A program made the position numbers and the translations under genes. Under the pieces are notes generated by a model. That model saw nothing but the letters and a program-made list of their open reading frames with translations. It had not been told where the DNA came from and made no database searches. 64,000 nucleotides of DNA. Origin: Jaltomata sinuosa (Eukaryota > Streptophyta > Magnoliopsida > Solanales > Solanaceae). Location of the stretch: NCBI GenBank assembly GCA_003996215.1, contig QJPP01001728.1, positions 372,001 through 436,000 of the forward strand, given 5' to 3'. This document shows, in pieces, positions 13,301 to 25,200 of the stretch. Position 1 is the first letter of the stretch; every line of letters starts with the position of its first letter.

Positions 13301-13688
13301 CTTAGATGCAGCTTAGTAACTGAGGAAAAGGCAGGGAATTTCCAAAAAAGAACCATTTTTTGATGAAAAGAAAACAAAATATAGTTAAAAAAGCTGTATT
13401 CTTTTGAAATTGAGTAAACAAGTATAAACCATTGTGGGTGAAAAGACTCACAAAGCCATAGCCTTTGGATCGGCCAGTATTTTTATCAGTGATGACAACA
13501 GCCTCGAGGATTTCACCAAACTGCTCAAAATATCGTCTGAGGGTGTCACTCTGAGTTTCCCAAGCAAGACCTCCAACAAAGACCTTAGTAAAGGTGGTGT
13601 CCCCAAAAGGAGAATTAAAGAATGGAACCCCACTACCCATAGTAGAGGAACCTGAACCCTGAACTGGTGGCTGCTGTTGATACGCCAT
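10357..13688 (-). CDS. RRM RNA-binding protein, ARP1/RBM24-like
   Basis: Six coding exons: 13688-13452, 13245-13122, 11851-11722, 11178-11142, 11013-10776 and 10439-10357. They total 849 nt (282 residues plus stop). A single RRM starts near residue 30. RNP2 is KVFVGGLAWET, and RNP1 (KGYGFVTF) is split across the exon 1/2 junction. After the RRM come GRRANCNLASLGRPRP and a Tyr/Gly/Gln/Pro-rich low-complexity tail. This is the layout of plant proteins related to Arabidopsis ARP1 and animal RBM24/38, which bind RNA and affect mRNA processing or stability; the targets are unknown. Intron 5 (10775-10440) appears to use a GC donor (CAG then GCAGAT), because no GT site keeps the frame into GVGQPQFILPTHSPQF. 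A pyrimidine-rich leader lies upstream of the ATG. Confidence 0.9.
10563..10670 (-). mobile_element. Truncated retroelement tail with (TTG)n end (RTE LINE / TS-type SINE 3' end)
   Basis: The minus strand ends in TTGTTGTTG, preceded by CCCTCCCCAGACCCCACTTG and an AGAGAGGCT-like block on the plus-strand reading. The same modules, in the same order, form the 3' end of the LINE at 54273-55179. The element sits in intron 5 of the RRM gene, about 100 bp past the unusual GC donor. It could be a 5'-truncated LINE or a SINE sharing this tail. I found no convincing target duplication. Confidence 0.7.
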
Positions 13689-14330
13689 AACCCACTACTA
13701 CCCAATTTGCTTTAAGAAGATACAGGAGAAGTAAGGGAATATTACTAAAGTTGATCCACCTCTTATAAACAGCAAAATCCCCCTAAAAATGGCAGTGAAA
13801 ATCTAAAGGGTATATACAAAACAAGAAAAAGGGTGTTTGAGGATAGAGCTAGAGAAGGAAGAGGAAGAGAGGAAGACAAAGGATCAAGAAGAAAAAAAGG
13901 AAACCCTAGAACTGAGGGTGGAAAAAAAAGAGAGTAGTAGGTCAAAAGGTAGAAGGGGGTCAAGGGGTGGGGTTTTGGAGGGTGGATCAGCTGTACAAGA
14001 GAGCAGAGTAAGAAGAAGGAGAAGAGGGGGTGGTGGGTGGGGTAAAAAGGTGAAGAAACTGGGTCATGATGATACAAGAAGAGCACGACAGGTGAAAGAG
14101 AAAAATAAAAATAAAAAAGAGAGGGAAAAAGTTAAGAGAGGCTAATAAGGATTCATGGTGGATCCTAAGAGTAAAAAAAGAAAGGATTTTTGAATTGAAT
14201 TGGTGAGAAATGATGGAGAGAGAGAAAAACAGAGCATAGTAGAAGAGGTATATTAGTAATAGTAGAAGGAGAAAGAGGAGAAGAAGCAAGTGACTCGATC
14301 ATCATCGTTTTCTATTTTAATTTCACTGTC
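13689..14330 (-). promoter_or_regulatory. Pyrimidine-rich leader and proximal promoter of the RRM gene
   Basis: On the minus strand, roughly 13830-14290 is dominated by C and T runs (purine-rich on the plus strand). This composition is common in plant 5' leaders just upstream of start codons. The open frames seen on both strands here are low-complexity artefacts. The transcription start was not determined. Confidence 0.45.
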
Positions 14331-15615
14331 AAAATACATCTCGTTAACGGCTTTATACTCTTTTTTTAGCATGCCAGTGGCAGCTCAGCTTTGGGCAGCT
14401 GGCCAGATTCACCTGATAAGCAAGCACCGAGTGCACATCTAAATATTTTAACTTGATCTTAATGGATTAAACACTTCAACTCAATTTTATTGTATTTGTG
14501 AATACCCCATAATGACATGACACATAATTTTTGAAGACACAGTGGAGACTAATTGAGGTGTCTAGATGTGCATATTCAAAGTTAGAGTTGTCTTTTATGT
14601 ATTATGCCTTTTAATTACTTCATAAAAAGCTCGTTCATAATCTCAAAAAAAAATTAAAATTGAAATTTTGAGTTTATAAATTTTAGATCGTGAAAATATA
14701 ATTAACTTAATTCTAAATAAACTATTTATACAATTAAGTGAATTTTAATATAAAAATAGAATCTGAGCTATTGAGTTATGTAAGTGGAAGTGTAACTCCG
14801 CCTTGATCTCTAATATACTCCAGCAGGGTTTATTTTCATGCTCAAACTTCGAGATATTTAATTAAGAATAAAGAAGCTTTTATCATTTCACACTGTGATG
14901 GTTGTTTGATGGTCCTACTCTGTGTTCCTCCATCAGATTCTAGCATTCCCCATTTGTCATTCTTTTTCACTTTATTAGCCCCCAATTTTTGTGATTTTCA
15001 TTCCAACACTTCCCCCCACCTGCCCCCTTCTTATATAGTATGCCAACTGTAGCAATTTACAACTTCAATCTTTAAAATTTCAAACTATAATGTCACTTTG
15101 ATGAACAGTAGTTCAATAGTAGAGTAATGTTTACTACTACTAAACTTCAGAATTTACTTGTTCTCTATATCACACACACAAACGTGTGTCATCGTACCTA
15201 TTCTCTAGGGAAAGTTCTTGAATTTGTCTTGATTTCATTTTCTTGACAATTAGCTTGTCCAAATGTTCTCTTCATATCGAAATGTCCAAAAGCTCACCAC
15301 TTTAAGTAACGATAGACAAATTCGCCAAGCACCTTCCACTAAAAACGCCCGCTACTAAAGCTACATCCTCATAAGCTCTAGGAATAGAAATACAAGGTTG
15401 AACTTGAACAAATTGAAAGCAATCTGTACCCCAACAGAGAGCAAATAAAACAACCAAATAGAACACAAAAGGGGTATAGTGTAACCTCCTTAATCCAGAC
15501 TATGTATGATAGATACTAGTTTGCAAGTGTATGAACTTAAAAGACATGCAGAGCAATTATTTACTACAAAGTATTACAATAAGGGAAAAGGTGGACTTGA
15601 GATGTCTCCTCTTCT
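14331..15615. other. Intergenic region between the RRM and CCR-like genes
   Basis: AT-rich sequence comprising the distal RRM promoter and the 3' flank of the CCR-like gene. No gene or clear repeat was recognised. Confidence 0.4.
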
Positions 15616-18600
15616 TCAATCCAGAAAGCCCCCTTGTTTGTAACTTTCAACTGCATCAATTAGAGTTTCCTCCAGTGGCCTATATTGCCAACCAAACTTC
15701 TGCAGCTTCTCTGAACTATAACTTCCATCCTCCGTCACATCGGTAAAACTGTAATATGCAACGTACATTTAGGACAACAGATTTAGATACACGAGGAACT
15801 TCTATGCAGAAGTGTAAGAGCCCAACCCACTAGTGATATTGTCCGATTTGAGCCTAGGTGTGTGCGGCTTTAAAATGTGTCCCGAGGGTCTAAGGGTTGT
15901 TCCAGCATCTCTCTGAGTAACGCATTTTAAAGCCGTGTTGTCCTAGGCCCGAAGTGGACAATATCACTTGTGGGCAAGGTTGTTACAATAATACTTATCA
16001 ATACACTTGATCAATAGACCAAGTTCAATACACAGTTTTTTGTAATTTCTTAACCAGACGCTGGAAATAGGAAATGAAATACCCATAAGAGAAGTCCCAA
16101 TTTCCTGCAACTCTTACACCAGCCACTGGAAATTGGACACTAGATTCCCATTAAAGAGGCATAAAGTGGAAAGGAGAGAAATTCACCGTTTAGGATAGTT
16201 ATAGTTGGGATAGTGCTTCTTCAGCATGGCAACTAAATCTTCAGCTTTCACTGTATGAGCGGTGCACAAGTATCTACCTTCAGCTTCAGGTCTCTCATAC
16301 ACTAGAAGCAAAGCTTCAGCTACATCACGTACGTCTACCAAAAACCGTCTCTTGTTTTCCATCTCTTCATATCCTTCTGTATCAACAACACAAAGAGAGA
16401 AGAAAACAACACCAGTCACTTCAAACGAAAAAGGGAGAATTATGACCATGGATCCATATACATGAAAGCACAGAAACAACATATGAAGCCTTTAGCATTT
16501 AAAAATGCAAAGCAACTCAGATGATACAAAAATAAGTGGATATAATATTTAAGTGCTTGTGCTCCTTTTAGGTAATAAATCTAGAGGTGAATGGAGAAAG
16601 AGCAAAAACCTTGTTCGCACTGAAATAGAAAAAATAGGTACAGAGGGGGTGGAGTGGGATACATCCCTTTAGGTGAAACTTTGTTTATTTTTGCACTGAA
16701 ATACAAAAACTGGGTATGGAGGGGGTGGAGTGGGGTATAGCCCTTTAGGTGAAACTTAGTTTATTTCAGCAAATGTTCTTATGCTCCTAGACTCTGAACC
16801 AGTTACTTATAATATCCATGACTAATAGGTTAACTCGTTCTACACAGAAATTAATATTTACTACCATTAAACACAAAGCTTAGTAGCTGTCGGTGCACAG
16901 TAGCTAGGAGGTCTTTTATCTAACGAGGGAATACACTCGAGAATCCATAGCAAAAGCAATGCTTGAAACACTAGAGTAGAAGGATGAGAAAAAAAGCACC
17001 TGAGCAAATGTTATGGACAAAAAGTCCTAGCTACCACTAACCAACATATTAAGCATGAAAAAGTACAATAAACCTAAACTCAGTGTCTCATAAATACCAC
17101 ACTAAGGTATATGTGCCACAAAGCTACACCACGATTCAGGATTGTAGGTTAGTCCATCTACATGGACAAATAATATTCTAGAAATTTCCACTTGCAGCTT
17201 AGCTAATATGCCTCAAAGATAACTAGGCATCACTGTTTTTGCTTTCAATGATCTCTTGCTTATAGTCAACCACCAAGTAATTTGGATAACCAAAAGTCAT
17301 ATATGAAAAAACTTGTTATAATTACACATATATATCATCCCGACACTTTCAAGCATTAACAAAGAATTTAACAGAACACAAAACTGCATGCTAAATGTAT
17401 GCTCATGCTCGCAAGGAAAAACAATTAAGAAGCTTGACGGAAAAGTGGATTCTGATTATTCCCCAATGAGCAACTCACGCAAACCGAAATGTAGAAGTAA
17501 GAGAAATGATGCAGAAACATTAAAACAGTGAAGTTAAGTATAACTATGGTTTCTCGGTACCTTTCAGCAGCTTAATGAGAACCAAACTACTGGCATTTGT
17601 TGTCTTCGGCAACATTGGCCCTATAACAAGTGTTGGGAGCACAGATACCATATCAAGTCCACTTTGCTTTGCATATGACCAAGCTTCTTTCTCAGCCATC
17701 GTTTTAGAAAAACAGTACCAGTTCTGCATGCATTTGGAACCACAAAATGCAATCAGATAATCCAAATTTATCTTACAAAAACTAAGCCAATCAGACAGGA
17801 CACTGCTCAAGTAAATTAAGTACTCAAGATACAGATCATATATTACTTTACCAACACTAAGTATCGTATGCAAGAAACATGACTAATAATCTTAAATTTA
17901 CACAGAAGTCAAATTTCGCAAACTTGTATGGGTCAAAGAAGCTACATTAGTTGCTTTGCAGTATTCACTGTCCGACCAACAAGTCTCGTCCTTCACTTGG
18001 CCCTTCGGCCAGTTGGGGTCCAAGGCAGCAGCAACAACAGAAGATACAAACACAACTCTCTTGATGTTTTCTTCAGAGCATGCCTTCAGAACATTAAGTG
18101 TGCCTTTTACTGCAGGCTCAACAAGTTCTACCTGCAATCAAGACATTGAACATATGAAGAATTTTACTTTCTTTTTGGTCCAGAACTAGAGCACATTGGG
18201 AATAGTTATTTCGAAAGCAACCTAGAAATGCAGATCATTTGATCACAAGACAATGTCTCCTGGATGCACCCGATTTCCCAATGTCTTAGGCTCCCGAATA
18301 GGGGATCTCCGTAGAAGTGTCTCTTATTGTAAGAATATTAATCACCGTGAAAAGATCTTTTTGAACAGTACATCACATAAAATCCCAATATAAATTCACT
18401 ATCTTGTCCTTCATTTTGTAGAAAGACACCTTTAAGTGCTTTCGACAACTAATAACATGTGCTAAAGATCACTATTCTAGACTGCTCATAAAGATTCCAC
18501 TGATGTCTGGAGATTTACCAAGTTTAACCATATGGAAAAAAATCACCAAGTATTTTTGCACCTACTAATATTTGAACCCTGGTGCAAGGTTTCCACCCAC

Positions 18601-19877
18601 TTCATTGACCACTAGACAAAACGTCACACCCTTGAATTCATTGGCCTGTTGGTTTATTAGTTTACTTTGTTTTAGATCATTAGAGAACCTAGGTTTCTCA
18701 ATATGGTCACGGGAAATAATTTAATAGGTCGTAGCAGATTCATACCTCTGGATTTGGTACAGAGCTCGAAGGAACCGGACAAGCAACGTGAAATACTCCA
18801 TTGCATCCTTTGATGGCTCCAGCAAGCGAGTTGGGATCTAGCAAGTCTGCCTTGAAGAGTTTAAGGTTCTCAGCAGCTTTGTCAAGGTTCTTCAAATGAG
18901 CATACTTGTCATCAGCTGCAAATTAATTTATGAGACGCCTGTTCAGAAACTTTAAACACAAACTAAAAAGAAAGACTTTCAATTTAACTATTATACCATG
19001 TCATCAACCTAGAACAAGATTTGCCAATTTGGGCACATTTAGTGTATGCAAAATATGCTACCTTTTTTTCTTACAACACAAGGAAACAAGATTTGGTGTT
19101 TATTCACAGTTTTCAGCAGAAAGGATCATAAGTAGAGGACAAGGAAGGAAAACAGCAATGAAAATCAACAATAAAAAAAATAAAAAAAATATAGGTATTA
19201 CCATAAGAAATAATTTATATTCGTTGTCAATTCAGTTCTCAATTTATTACTACAAGTCAATTGAAAATTCAAAAAAGAAGATATTTTTTATTGCAAAAAG
19301 AGGGGTTACTATATTCTGCCTTATGATAGTTTCTAAGAACTCCTAGTATGAAATAATCTCAAATAAATTGAAATAGATAAGGGGAATCTTAGTAGCTCAG
19401 TTGGTTGGCTAGCTGAACTTTCACCTTCTTGATGAGGGTTGGATTACCCACCTTGTAATCCCCCTTCCCTATCCCCAATTGAGAAAAATAGATATAACTG
19501 ATCAATACAATATAGCCAGATTCAACAAATTTGGAATTGAGGCGTAGTTGATTGATCCAACAATTTCTTAGGATAAAATTAGTACTCGTAGTTCGAAAAC
19601 TAAGAAGACTGTGTAAATAGAATAGTTTGACAATCTTGTATGGAAATTTTTGACCTTTGCTGTTACAGAATTACATTTCTCCTTAATTAGAAAGAAGAAG
19701 AACAAAAAAGACTGTGTTTTTTTAGGTAAATAAAAGAAAAAGGGAAAACTTACAAGGGTCTCTGATGGTGCCATGAACAATGTAGTCTTTAGAAAGGAGA
19801 AGCTTCACTAGGGATGAAGCCACGTATCCACCTGCACCAGTTACACAAACTCTACATTTCTCCGACATCAACGCCAT
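15616..19877 (-). CDS. Cinnamoyl-CoA reductase-like NADPH-dependent reductase
   Basis: Six exons close into a 321-residue frame: 19877-19754, 18915-18746, 18131-17946, 17723-17561, 16376-16187 and 15748-15616. The N-terminus has the dinucleotide-binding motif VTGAGGYVAS (about 12-21) and an R-x5-K pair (R39, K45) typical of NADPH-preferring members. The catalytic triad is seen as VFVSSV (Ser near 129) and NWYCFSKT (Tyr163, Lys167). True lignin CCRs carry NWYCYGK at this place; the FSK variant points to the CCR-like (CRL/SNL6-like) branch of the extended SDR family, whose substrates are less certain. The length matches the family. Introns contain a SINE-like insert, a foldback MITE and a tandem duplication. 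The gene is divergent from HMGR, 2.4 kb away. Confidence 0.92.
15813..15987. mobile_element. Foldback MITE, about 68-nt terminal inverted repeats
   Basis: The left end TGTAAGAGCCCAACCCACTA and the reverse complement of the right end, TGTAACAACCTTGCCCACAA, continue as matching arms through AGTGATATTGTCC, GCCTAGG and CGGCTTTAAAATG. Only about 40 nt of loop remain. The 175-bp size, the TGTAA ends and the CGGCTTTAAAATG block resemble a MITE family widespread in eudicots, possibly Mutator-type. It lies in intron 5 of the CCR-like gene. The target duplication is not obvious. Confidence 0.8.
16617..16768. repeat. Tandem duplication, two copies of about 76 bp
   Basis: Copy 1 starts GCACTGAAATAGAAAAA (16617) and copy 2 GCACTGAAATACAAAAAC (16693). 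Both contain GAGGGGGTGGAGTGGG and CCCTTTAGGTGAAACTT. They lie in intron 4 of the CCR-like gene and have diverged by several substitutions. Confidence 0.85.
19381..19482 (+). mobile_element. tRNA-derived SINE-like insertion
   Basis: The segment contains an A-box-like TAGCTCAGTTGGTTGG and a degenerate B-box-like GAGGGTTGGATTACCC, spaced as in tRNA-related SINE heads. A CCTTCCCTATCCCC tail follows. AAATAGATA occurs immediately before it (19371-19379) and again just after it (19485-19493), consistent with a target-site duplication. It lies in intron 1 of the CCR-like gene. The exact family was not determined. Confidence 0.55.
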
Positions 19878-20639
19878 CGCTCTGCAATTACGACGACTTT
19901 ATTTTCTTCTTTCTGGAACAATTATCAAGTTTTACTTTTTCTTTTCTCGTCTTTACTCCAAACAGCTCTCCGTGTGAAACCATCGGGACCATTCACACTT
20001 GCACAATAGTTTACTGTTTTTTTCCAGCTAACCGTTGTAATAAGTAAAATAAAATAATTAGAAAATACACTCTCTAATATCATATTAGTTGATCATTTTT
20101 TCTTTTAGACATATTTCAAAAAATTATAAATAAAAAAATAATTTTAATAATTCAACTCTTAAAAACATTTTTAGAATTTAACAAACAAGTGTTCACGTTT
20201 TCAAAAAAAAAAATTACAAAAATAATATGAAAAAAAAAATTAATTAATTTCTTCTTAATTTAATAAGATAGACAATTATTTTTAATAAGGTATTCGACTA
20301 ATATGATACGGAGAGAGTATTTCTTTTTTTTTTTTTGGATAAACATCGAGTTCCTAGTAAAGTACCATTTATGTGTGTGTTTATATTTTGTGGTGAGTTT
20401 CTATTTTTGATGAATAAAAAGGAATACTTTTGATTATATGAGATAGTTTGATTTTAGACTCACAACTATAACGAAATATTTTAATTTTAATTTTTTATTT
20501 TTTAAATTTATAATCACTTAATGAATTTGAATAAATATGAACAATTAATAGCTATAATAAAGTCTTATATTTTAATTATTATGTAATCTATTTAAGATTT
20601 TTAGAGAAAATGTTATTATATCACTATTTCATCCTTTTT

Positions 20640-21010
20640 ATCACTAATCACCGTAATCATCGTTGTACGGTACCATCATCAATTATCACCACCCGCGATC
20701 CATAATCACCATTGCAATCACTATTTACAATTATCATTATCGATCATGATTACTATAACGGTCACTAATCATGATCAACTATCACCACAGATCAGCCACC
20801 TTACTATATTGTTAATTATCGTTATTAGTCATCATCGTCATTAGCTATTAATATTATTCCACCATAACTATCGGATGTCGTCATCAATCACCATTAATAT
20901 CCATTACTGTCCGCCACTATCACTACTAGCTAGCTATTATCACAACCAGCATTCTTAATCGACATCCATAATCATCACCATTTGCCATTACTATCACCAA
21001 TCACCATATA
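20640..21010. repeat. Low-complexity (ATCACC/ATTATC)-rich stretch
   Basis: Imperfect short units such as ATCACC, CATAATCACC and ATTATC recur over about 370 bp without fixed phase. This looks like a decayed microsatellite. Confidence 0.6.
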
Positions 21011-21089
21011 TATTTCTAAAAATCTCAAGTATGAACTTAAATCAAAATGCTTTACGATTTCATGATATTTCGTACCACTCATATTAACA

Positions 21090-21790
21090 ATTACTTGCCT
21101 CATAATTCTTTGTACTTACAAAATGTCAAAATCATCTCTTGTAATTCATGTGATTTAACCAAACTTGAATCATTTAATGTTAGCAATTCATCTCCCTTCT
21201 TAGATCCTACTCTCTATCATAGTCTTTTGTCGATGATTTTTAATATCTTACATTTATTTGTCCATACATTATATTTGTTGTTTATATACAAGTACATGTC
21301 GACTTATATATTCACCCTCAATGGCTCATTTTATTCCAGTGAAATGTATCATGTGATATTTAAATGGCTCTTTGAATCAAGGTTTGTTCATTTCTTGTGG
21401 TTCTATTGATAGTTTGACATGTTATAGTAATGCAGATTGGGTTGGTTGCCCAACCACTTTGTGGTCTACTTCGAATTTCTAATCTTATTTTCTTAATCTT
21501 TTAAAGAATAAGTGTGTTCTCCTCGCTCTAGTATTGAAGCGGAATATAGATCATGGTCAGTTGCACACTTATGCCTGTTGTTGAAATTAATTGGGTGCAA
21601 TCTCTCTTACAAGATCTATATACAGATGCCTCCTTCGTCTTCTTTCACTATTTTATGTGACATTAACATTGGTAATATATATTAACTTGGCTCATCTTAT
21701 CCAACATGCTCGCACTAAACATTTAAATTGATATTCATTTTGTACGCGGAAAGGTTACATTGTGGAGTACTTCAAGCCTCTTTCATCTAT
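21090..21790 (+). pseudogene. Ty1/copia pol relic (reverse transcriptase tail and RNase H)
   Basis: Conceptual translation in shifting frames gives SPFLDPTLYHSL, the typical copia phrase after the RT core. It is followed by YSNADWVGCPTTLWSTSNF (RNase H, normally YSDADWAGC). Near the 3' end an HARTKH phrase and a RKGYIVEYF-like phrase survive. Stops and frameshifts interrupt every part, and no LTRs were recognised nearby. It is a dead fragment in the HMGR upstream region. Confidence 0.75.
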
Positions 21791-22254
21791 GTGGGAGCTA
21801 GCGATAAATATGTAATTTGAATTATTGTTATTCTTACCTTTAACAGTTGACCATTGACGAGCTCAGCAACAACATGCTAAAAATCAGACTCGTTAGTAAA
21901 TTTTACTTAAACGCTTAAATTATTGTTTGAATTGTCGTGGAAATCTTAACAAGTTTAATTATCTACCATAAGGCCAGTTTGTTAGAAAGGGGTTACCAAA
22001 TTGGAATTAACGAGGGTTTTAATGAAGAAATTTAAAAAGAAAAAAGAATTAAAGGAAGAAAGTGAGGGAAAAGAGCAGACAAGGAAGTGGCAGCACATGG
22101 TGCATGCAGGCACATATTATTATGAGCTGTTAGGTGTCCCTACTCTCCCTCCCTCCCTCCAATCTACTTACTACTATAACTTGTCTCCAACTTTCTCCGA
22201 ATCCATCGCTCCTCCGCTCCCCCTTTTTTCAAACTTTTTCTATTCTCTGCCGGA

Positions 22255-25200
22255 ATGGATATCCGTCGGAGACCTCCCAAGCCCTCTCACCGGAATCAAA
22301 CATCTTCCTCCGCCCCACTCCGTACTTCTCCTTCTCCTGCCCCTAAAGCTTCCGATGCTCTCCCTCTCCCTCTATACCTAACCAACGGCATTTTCTTCAC
22401 CCTTTTCTTCTCTGTTGCTTATTACCTTCTTCATCGCTGGCGTGACAAGATCCGTAGCTCTACCCCTCTCCACGTCGTCACTCTCTCCGAACTCGCCGCT
22501 ATTCTCTCTCTCATTGCTTCTTTCATTTACCTACTTGGTTTCTTTGGCATTGATTTCGTACAGTCCTTTATTGCACGTGCTTCTCACGACGCTTGGGATA
22601 TTGAAGACGAAGAAGAAACCCGTTTCCTTCTTCACGAACATCGCCGACCTGCTCCTTGTCCCGCCGCCTTAGATTCATCCATTTCCACTTCTGTTTCCAG
22701 ATTTATGGATCCTCCTACACCTCTTCCTTCTCAAGACGATGAAGACCTTGTCAAATATGTTGTTTCTGGTGATATTCCTTCCTATTCCCTCGAATCTAGG
22801 CTTGGGGATTGTTACCGAGCTGCTTCGATTAGGCGTGAAGCGGTTCAGAGGCTAACGGGAAGGTCTCTAGCTGGGTTGCCTCTTGATGGTTTTGATTACC
22901 AATCGATTTTAGGGCAGTGCTGTGAGATGCCGATAGGGTACGTTCAAATCCCAGTGGGGATTGCTGGGCCTTTGTTGCTTAACGGATGTGAATATTCAGT
23001 CCCCATGGCGACTACAGAAGGGTGTTTAGTTGCCAGTACTAACAGAGGTTGTAAAGCTATATATGCCTCTGGGGGAGCTACTAGTATTCTTTTCAGGGAC
23101 GGGATGACTAGGGCTCCCGTTGTGAAGTTCCCGACGGCCAGCAGGGCGTCCGAATTGCTCTTCTTCTTGGAGGAACCTGCTAATTTTGATACCTTAGCCG
23201 TGGTTTTCAACAAGTAAGTCCTTTTCCACAGAAAAAATTAATTCCTCCTACGATCCTTTCTATATCAGCTTTTAAATTTATGGTGTCCTTTTTTTTGTCC
23301 CTAGAAATGTTGTATTTTTGTTGTTGTCATCTGGAAAGTTTAGTCTTTACACCCTGAGCCTTAGATTCCTGGTAACTTGCTGCTAAAAAAAATACTACTA
23401 TATTTATAAATTTTGATTTTCTTGGTGTTAAATCAACATCAGATAATTGTGGGGTAAAGGTGACGTTTTTATTCATAAATGAGATATTGGTTTTAGGTAT
23501 ACACTACTCAGTTCATTTATTCTGAATTTCGCTAATGAATTTTATATTTCCTTGAAAATTAATTGATTTAATATGGTTCGGCTCTGTTCTGCATTCAAGC
23601 ACCATGAACTTGATTATTACTATTATTTTTCTTACCAGGAACTTGATTATTTAGTTCTTCACTGCTCAATAAGTTGTTATTGCATTAGAATATATGCCAA
23701 ACTTAGCGGAAAACAGAATACAATAAAAGCAAGAGATTCATATGAGCAATACCAACTAGTAGGGATCAATACTTATTCCATTTAAAAAATGGTCAAGAGT
23801 TAGTTTGCTTAGCATACTTGCATTAGATCCAGTATTTACTAGGAGTCTTAGTATGTTCGTATGTCTCTAGAAAATGTAGAGAACCTCTAGAGTTAGAGAA
23901 ACCCCATTTTAATTAATGTTCAAATGAAATGAGTCTAAATGTAGAAAAATGGTCAATAAAGGAATATAACTATGCAACAGCGGATATGCGACATCGAATA
24001 TATATCCTTTCAGTCAGGTATATCCTCTCAAGTAAGCTTTCCCTCTCGGCTTCGTTAACTATACAGATCCCTATAAGCTTGAGGCTTAGTAGTAGTTGTA
24101 ATATTCTCTTGCATCTTTTAGATTCTTGACTTTACATATTCTTCCTATTTGGATGCAGATCAAGCAGATTTGCCAGGCTCCAGAAGATTCAGTGCTCACT
24201 TGCAGGGAGAAACCTTTACATCAGGTTCAGCTGTGGCACAGGGGATGCCATGGGAATGAACATGGTATCGAAGGGTGTTCAGAACGTTCTCGAGTTTCTT
24301 CAGGATGAGTTCCCAGACATGGAAGTAGGTGGTATATCAGGTGAGCTATTATAACTTTTATCCAATGATGGCTTGGTGCTATTAATAATTCTTATTGTGC
24401 CGTGGCGTCTCATATCACTTGGATCTCTCCCTGAATGCTAACTAAGCTATTATTTTGCAATAAATTGTGTGGAAATTCAAGAAAACTCCCTAAGTCCCTA
24501 TTGATTTGACGATTTCATCATCAGCTGTTTTTTTTTCCAACTTAGAGTCCTCTTCCAAGTAATGTGAATCCAAAAAGTCAATTTTCTTGCTTTGAGGTGC
24601 TAAAATTTAACTAGTGTTTCTAAATTAAGCTCGTAGTTGTATCTATGTGAACTTTGACAGAAGGTTATTTGCCAGCCGTTGTATTTGTCGTAATCATTGA
24701 TGAAGCTTTTGCATCTCTATTGCATGCTTGCTTGTTTACCTTGCTGACTGCTACTTGTCTCATGTTGCAGGGAATTTTTGTTCTGATAAGAAGCCTGCTG
24801 CTGTGAACTGGATTCAAGGGCGTGGAAAGTCAGTTGTATGTGAAGCAATGATTTCTGGTGAAGTAGTGGAGAAAGTATTGAAAACTTCTGTATCTGCTCT
24901 TGTAGAGCTGAACATGATCAAGAATCTTACTGGCTCTGCTATTGCTGGAGCTCTTGGTGGGTTTAATGCCCATGCTGCCAATATTGTCTCTGCCATTTTC
25001 ATTGCCACTGGGCAGGATCCGGCACAAAATATAGAGAGTTCTCATTGCATTACCATGATGGAGGCTATCAATGATGGGAAGGATCTTCACATATCCGTCA
25101 CCATGCCATGCATTGAGGTAATTTTCATTCTATAGTATATCTTTGACTTTGATAGTTATTATATGGTGACAAGTCATTTTATACGTGACAAAGCCTTGTG

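Larger units (their letters stand above)
19878..22254. other. Divergent intergenic region between the CCR-like gene and HMGR
   Basis: The region contains both promoters, an ATCACC-rich low-complexity stretch (20640-21010) and a decayed copia fragment (21090-21790). Upstream of the HMGR start lies a TCCC-rich pyrimidine tract (22137-22165). No intact gene was seen. Confidence 0.5.

Noticed and set aside
13837..14289. Open frames on both strands rich in Lys/Glu/Arg or Leu/Phe/Ser
   Set aside because: They arise from a purine/pyrimidine-biased leader and have no domain or splice logic.
20640..21010. Closely spaced short repeats considered as a CRISPR-like array
   Set aside because: There is no fixed repeat length or unique spacers, and the genome is a plant's. 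It is low-complexity sequence.
22001..22381. A 126-residue open frame overlapping the HMGR start in another frame
   Set aside because: It covers the HMGR leader and first codons out of frame. The HMGR frame has clear family conservation.
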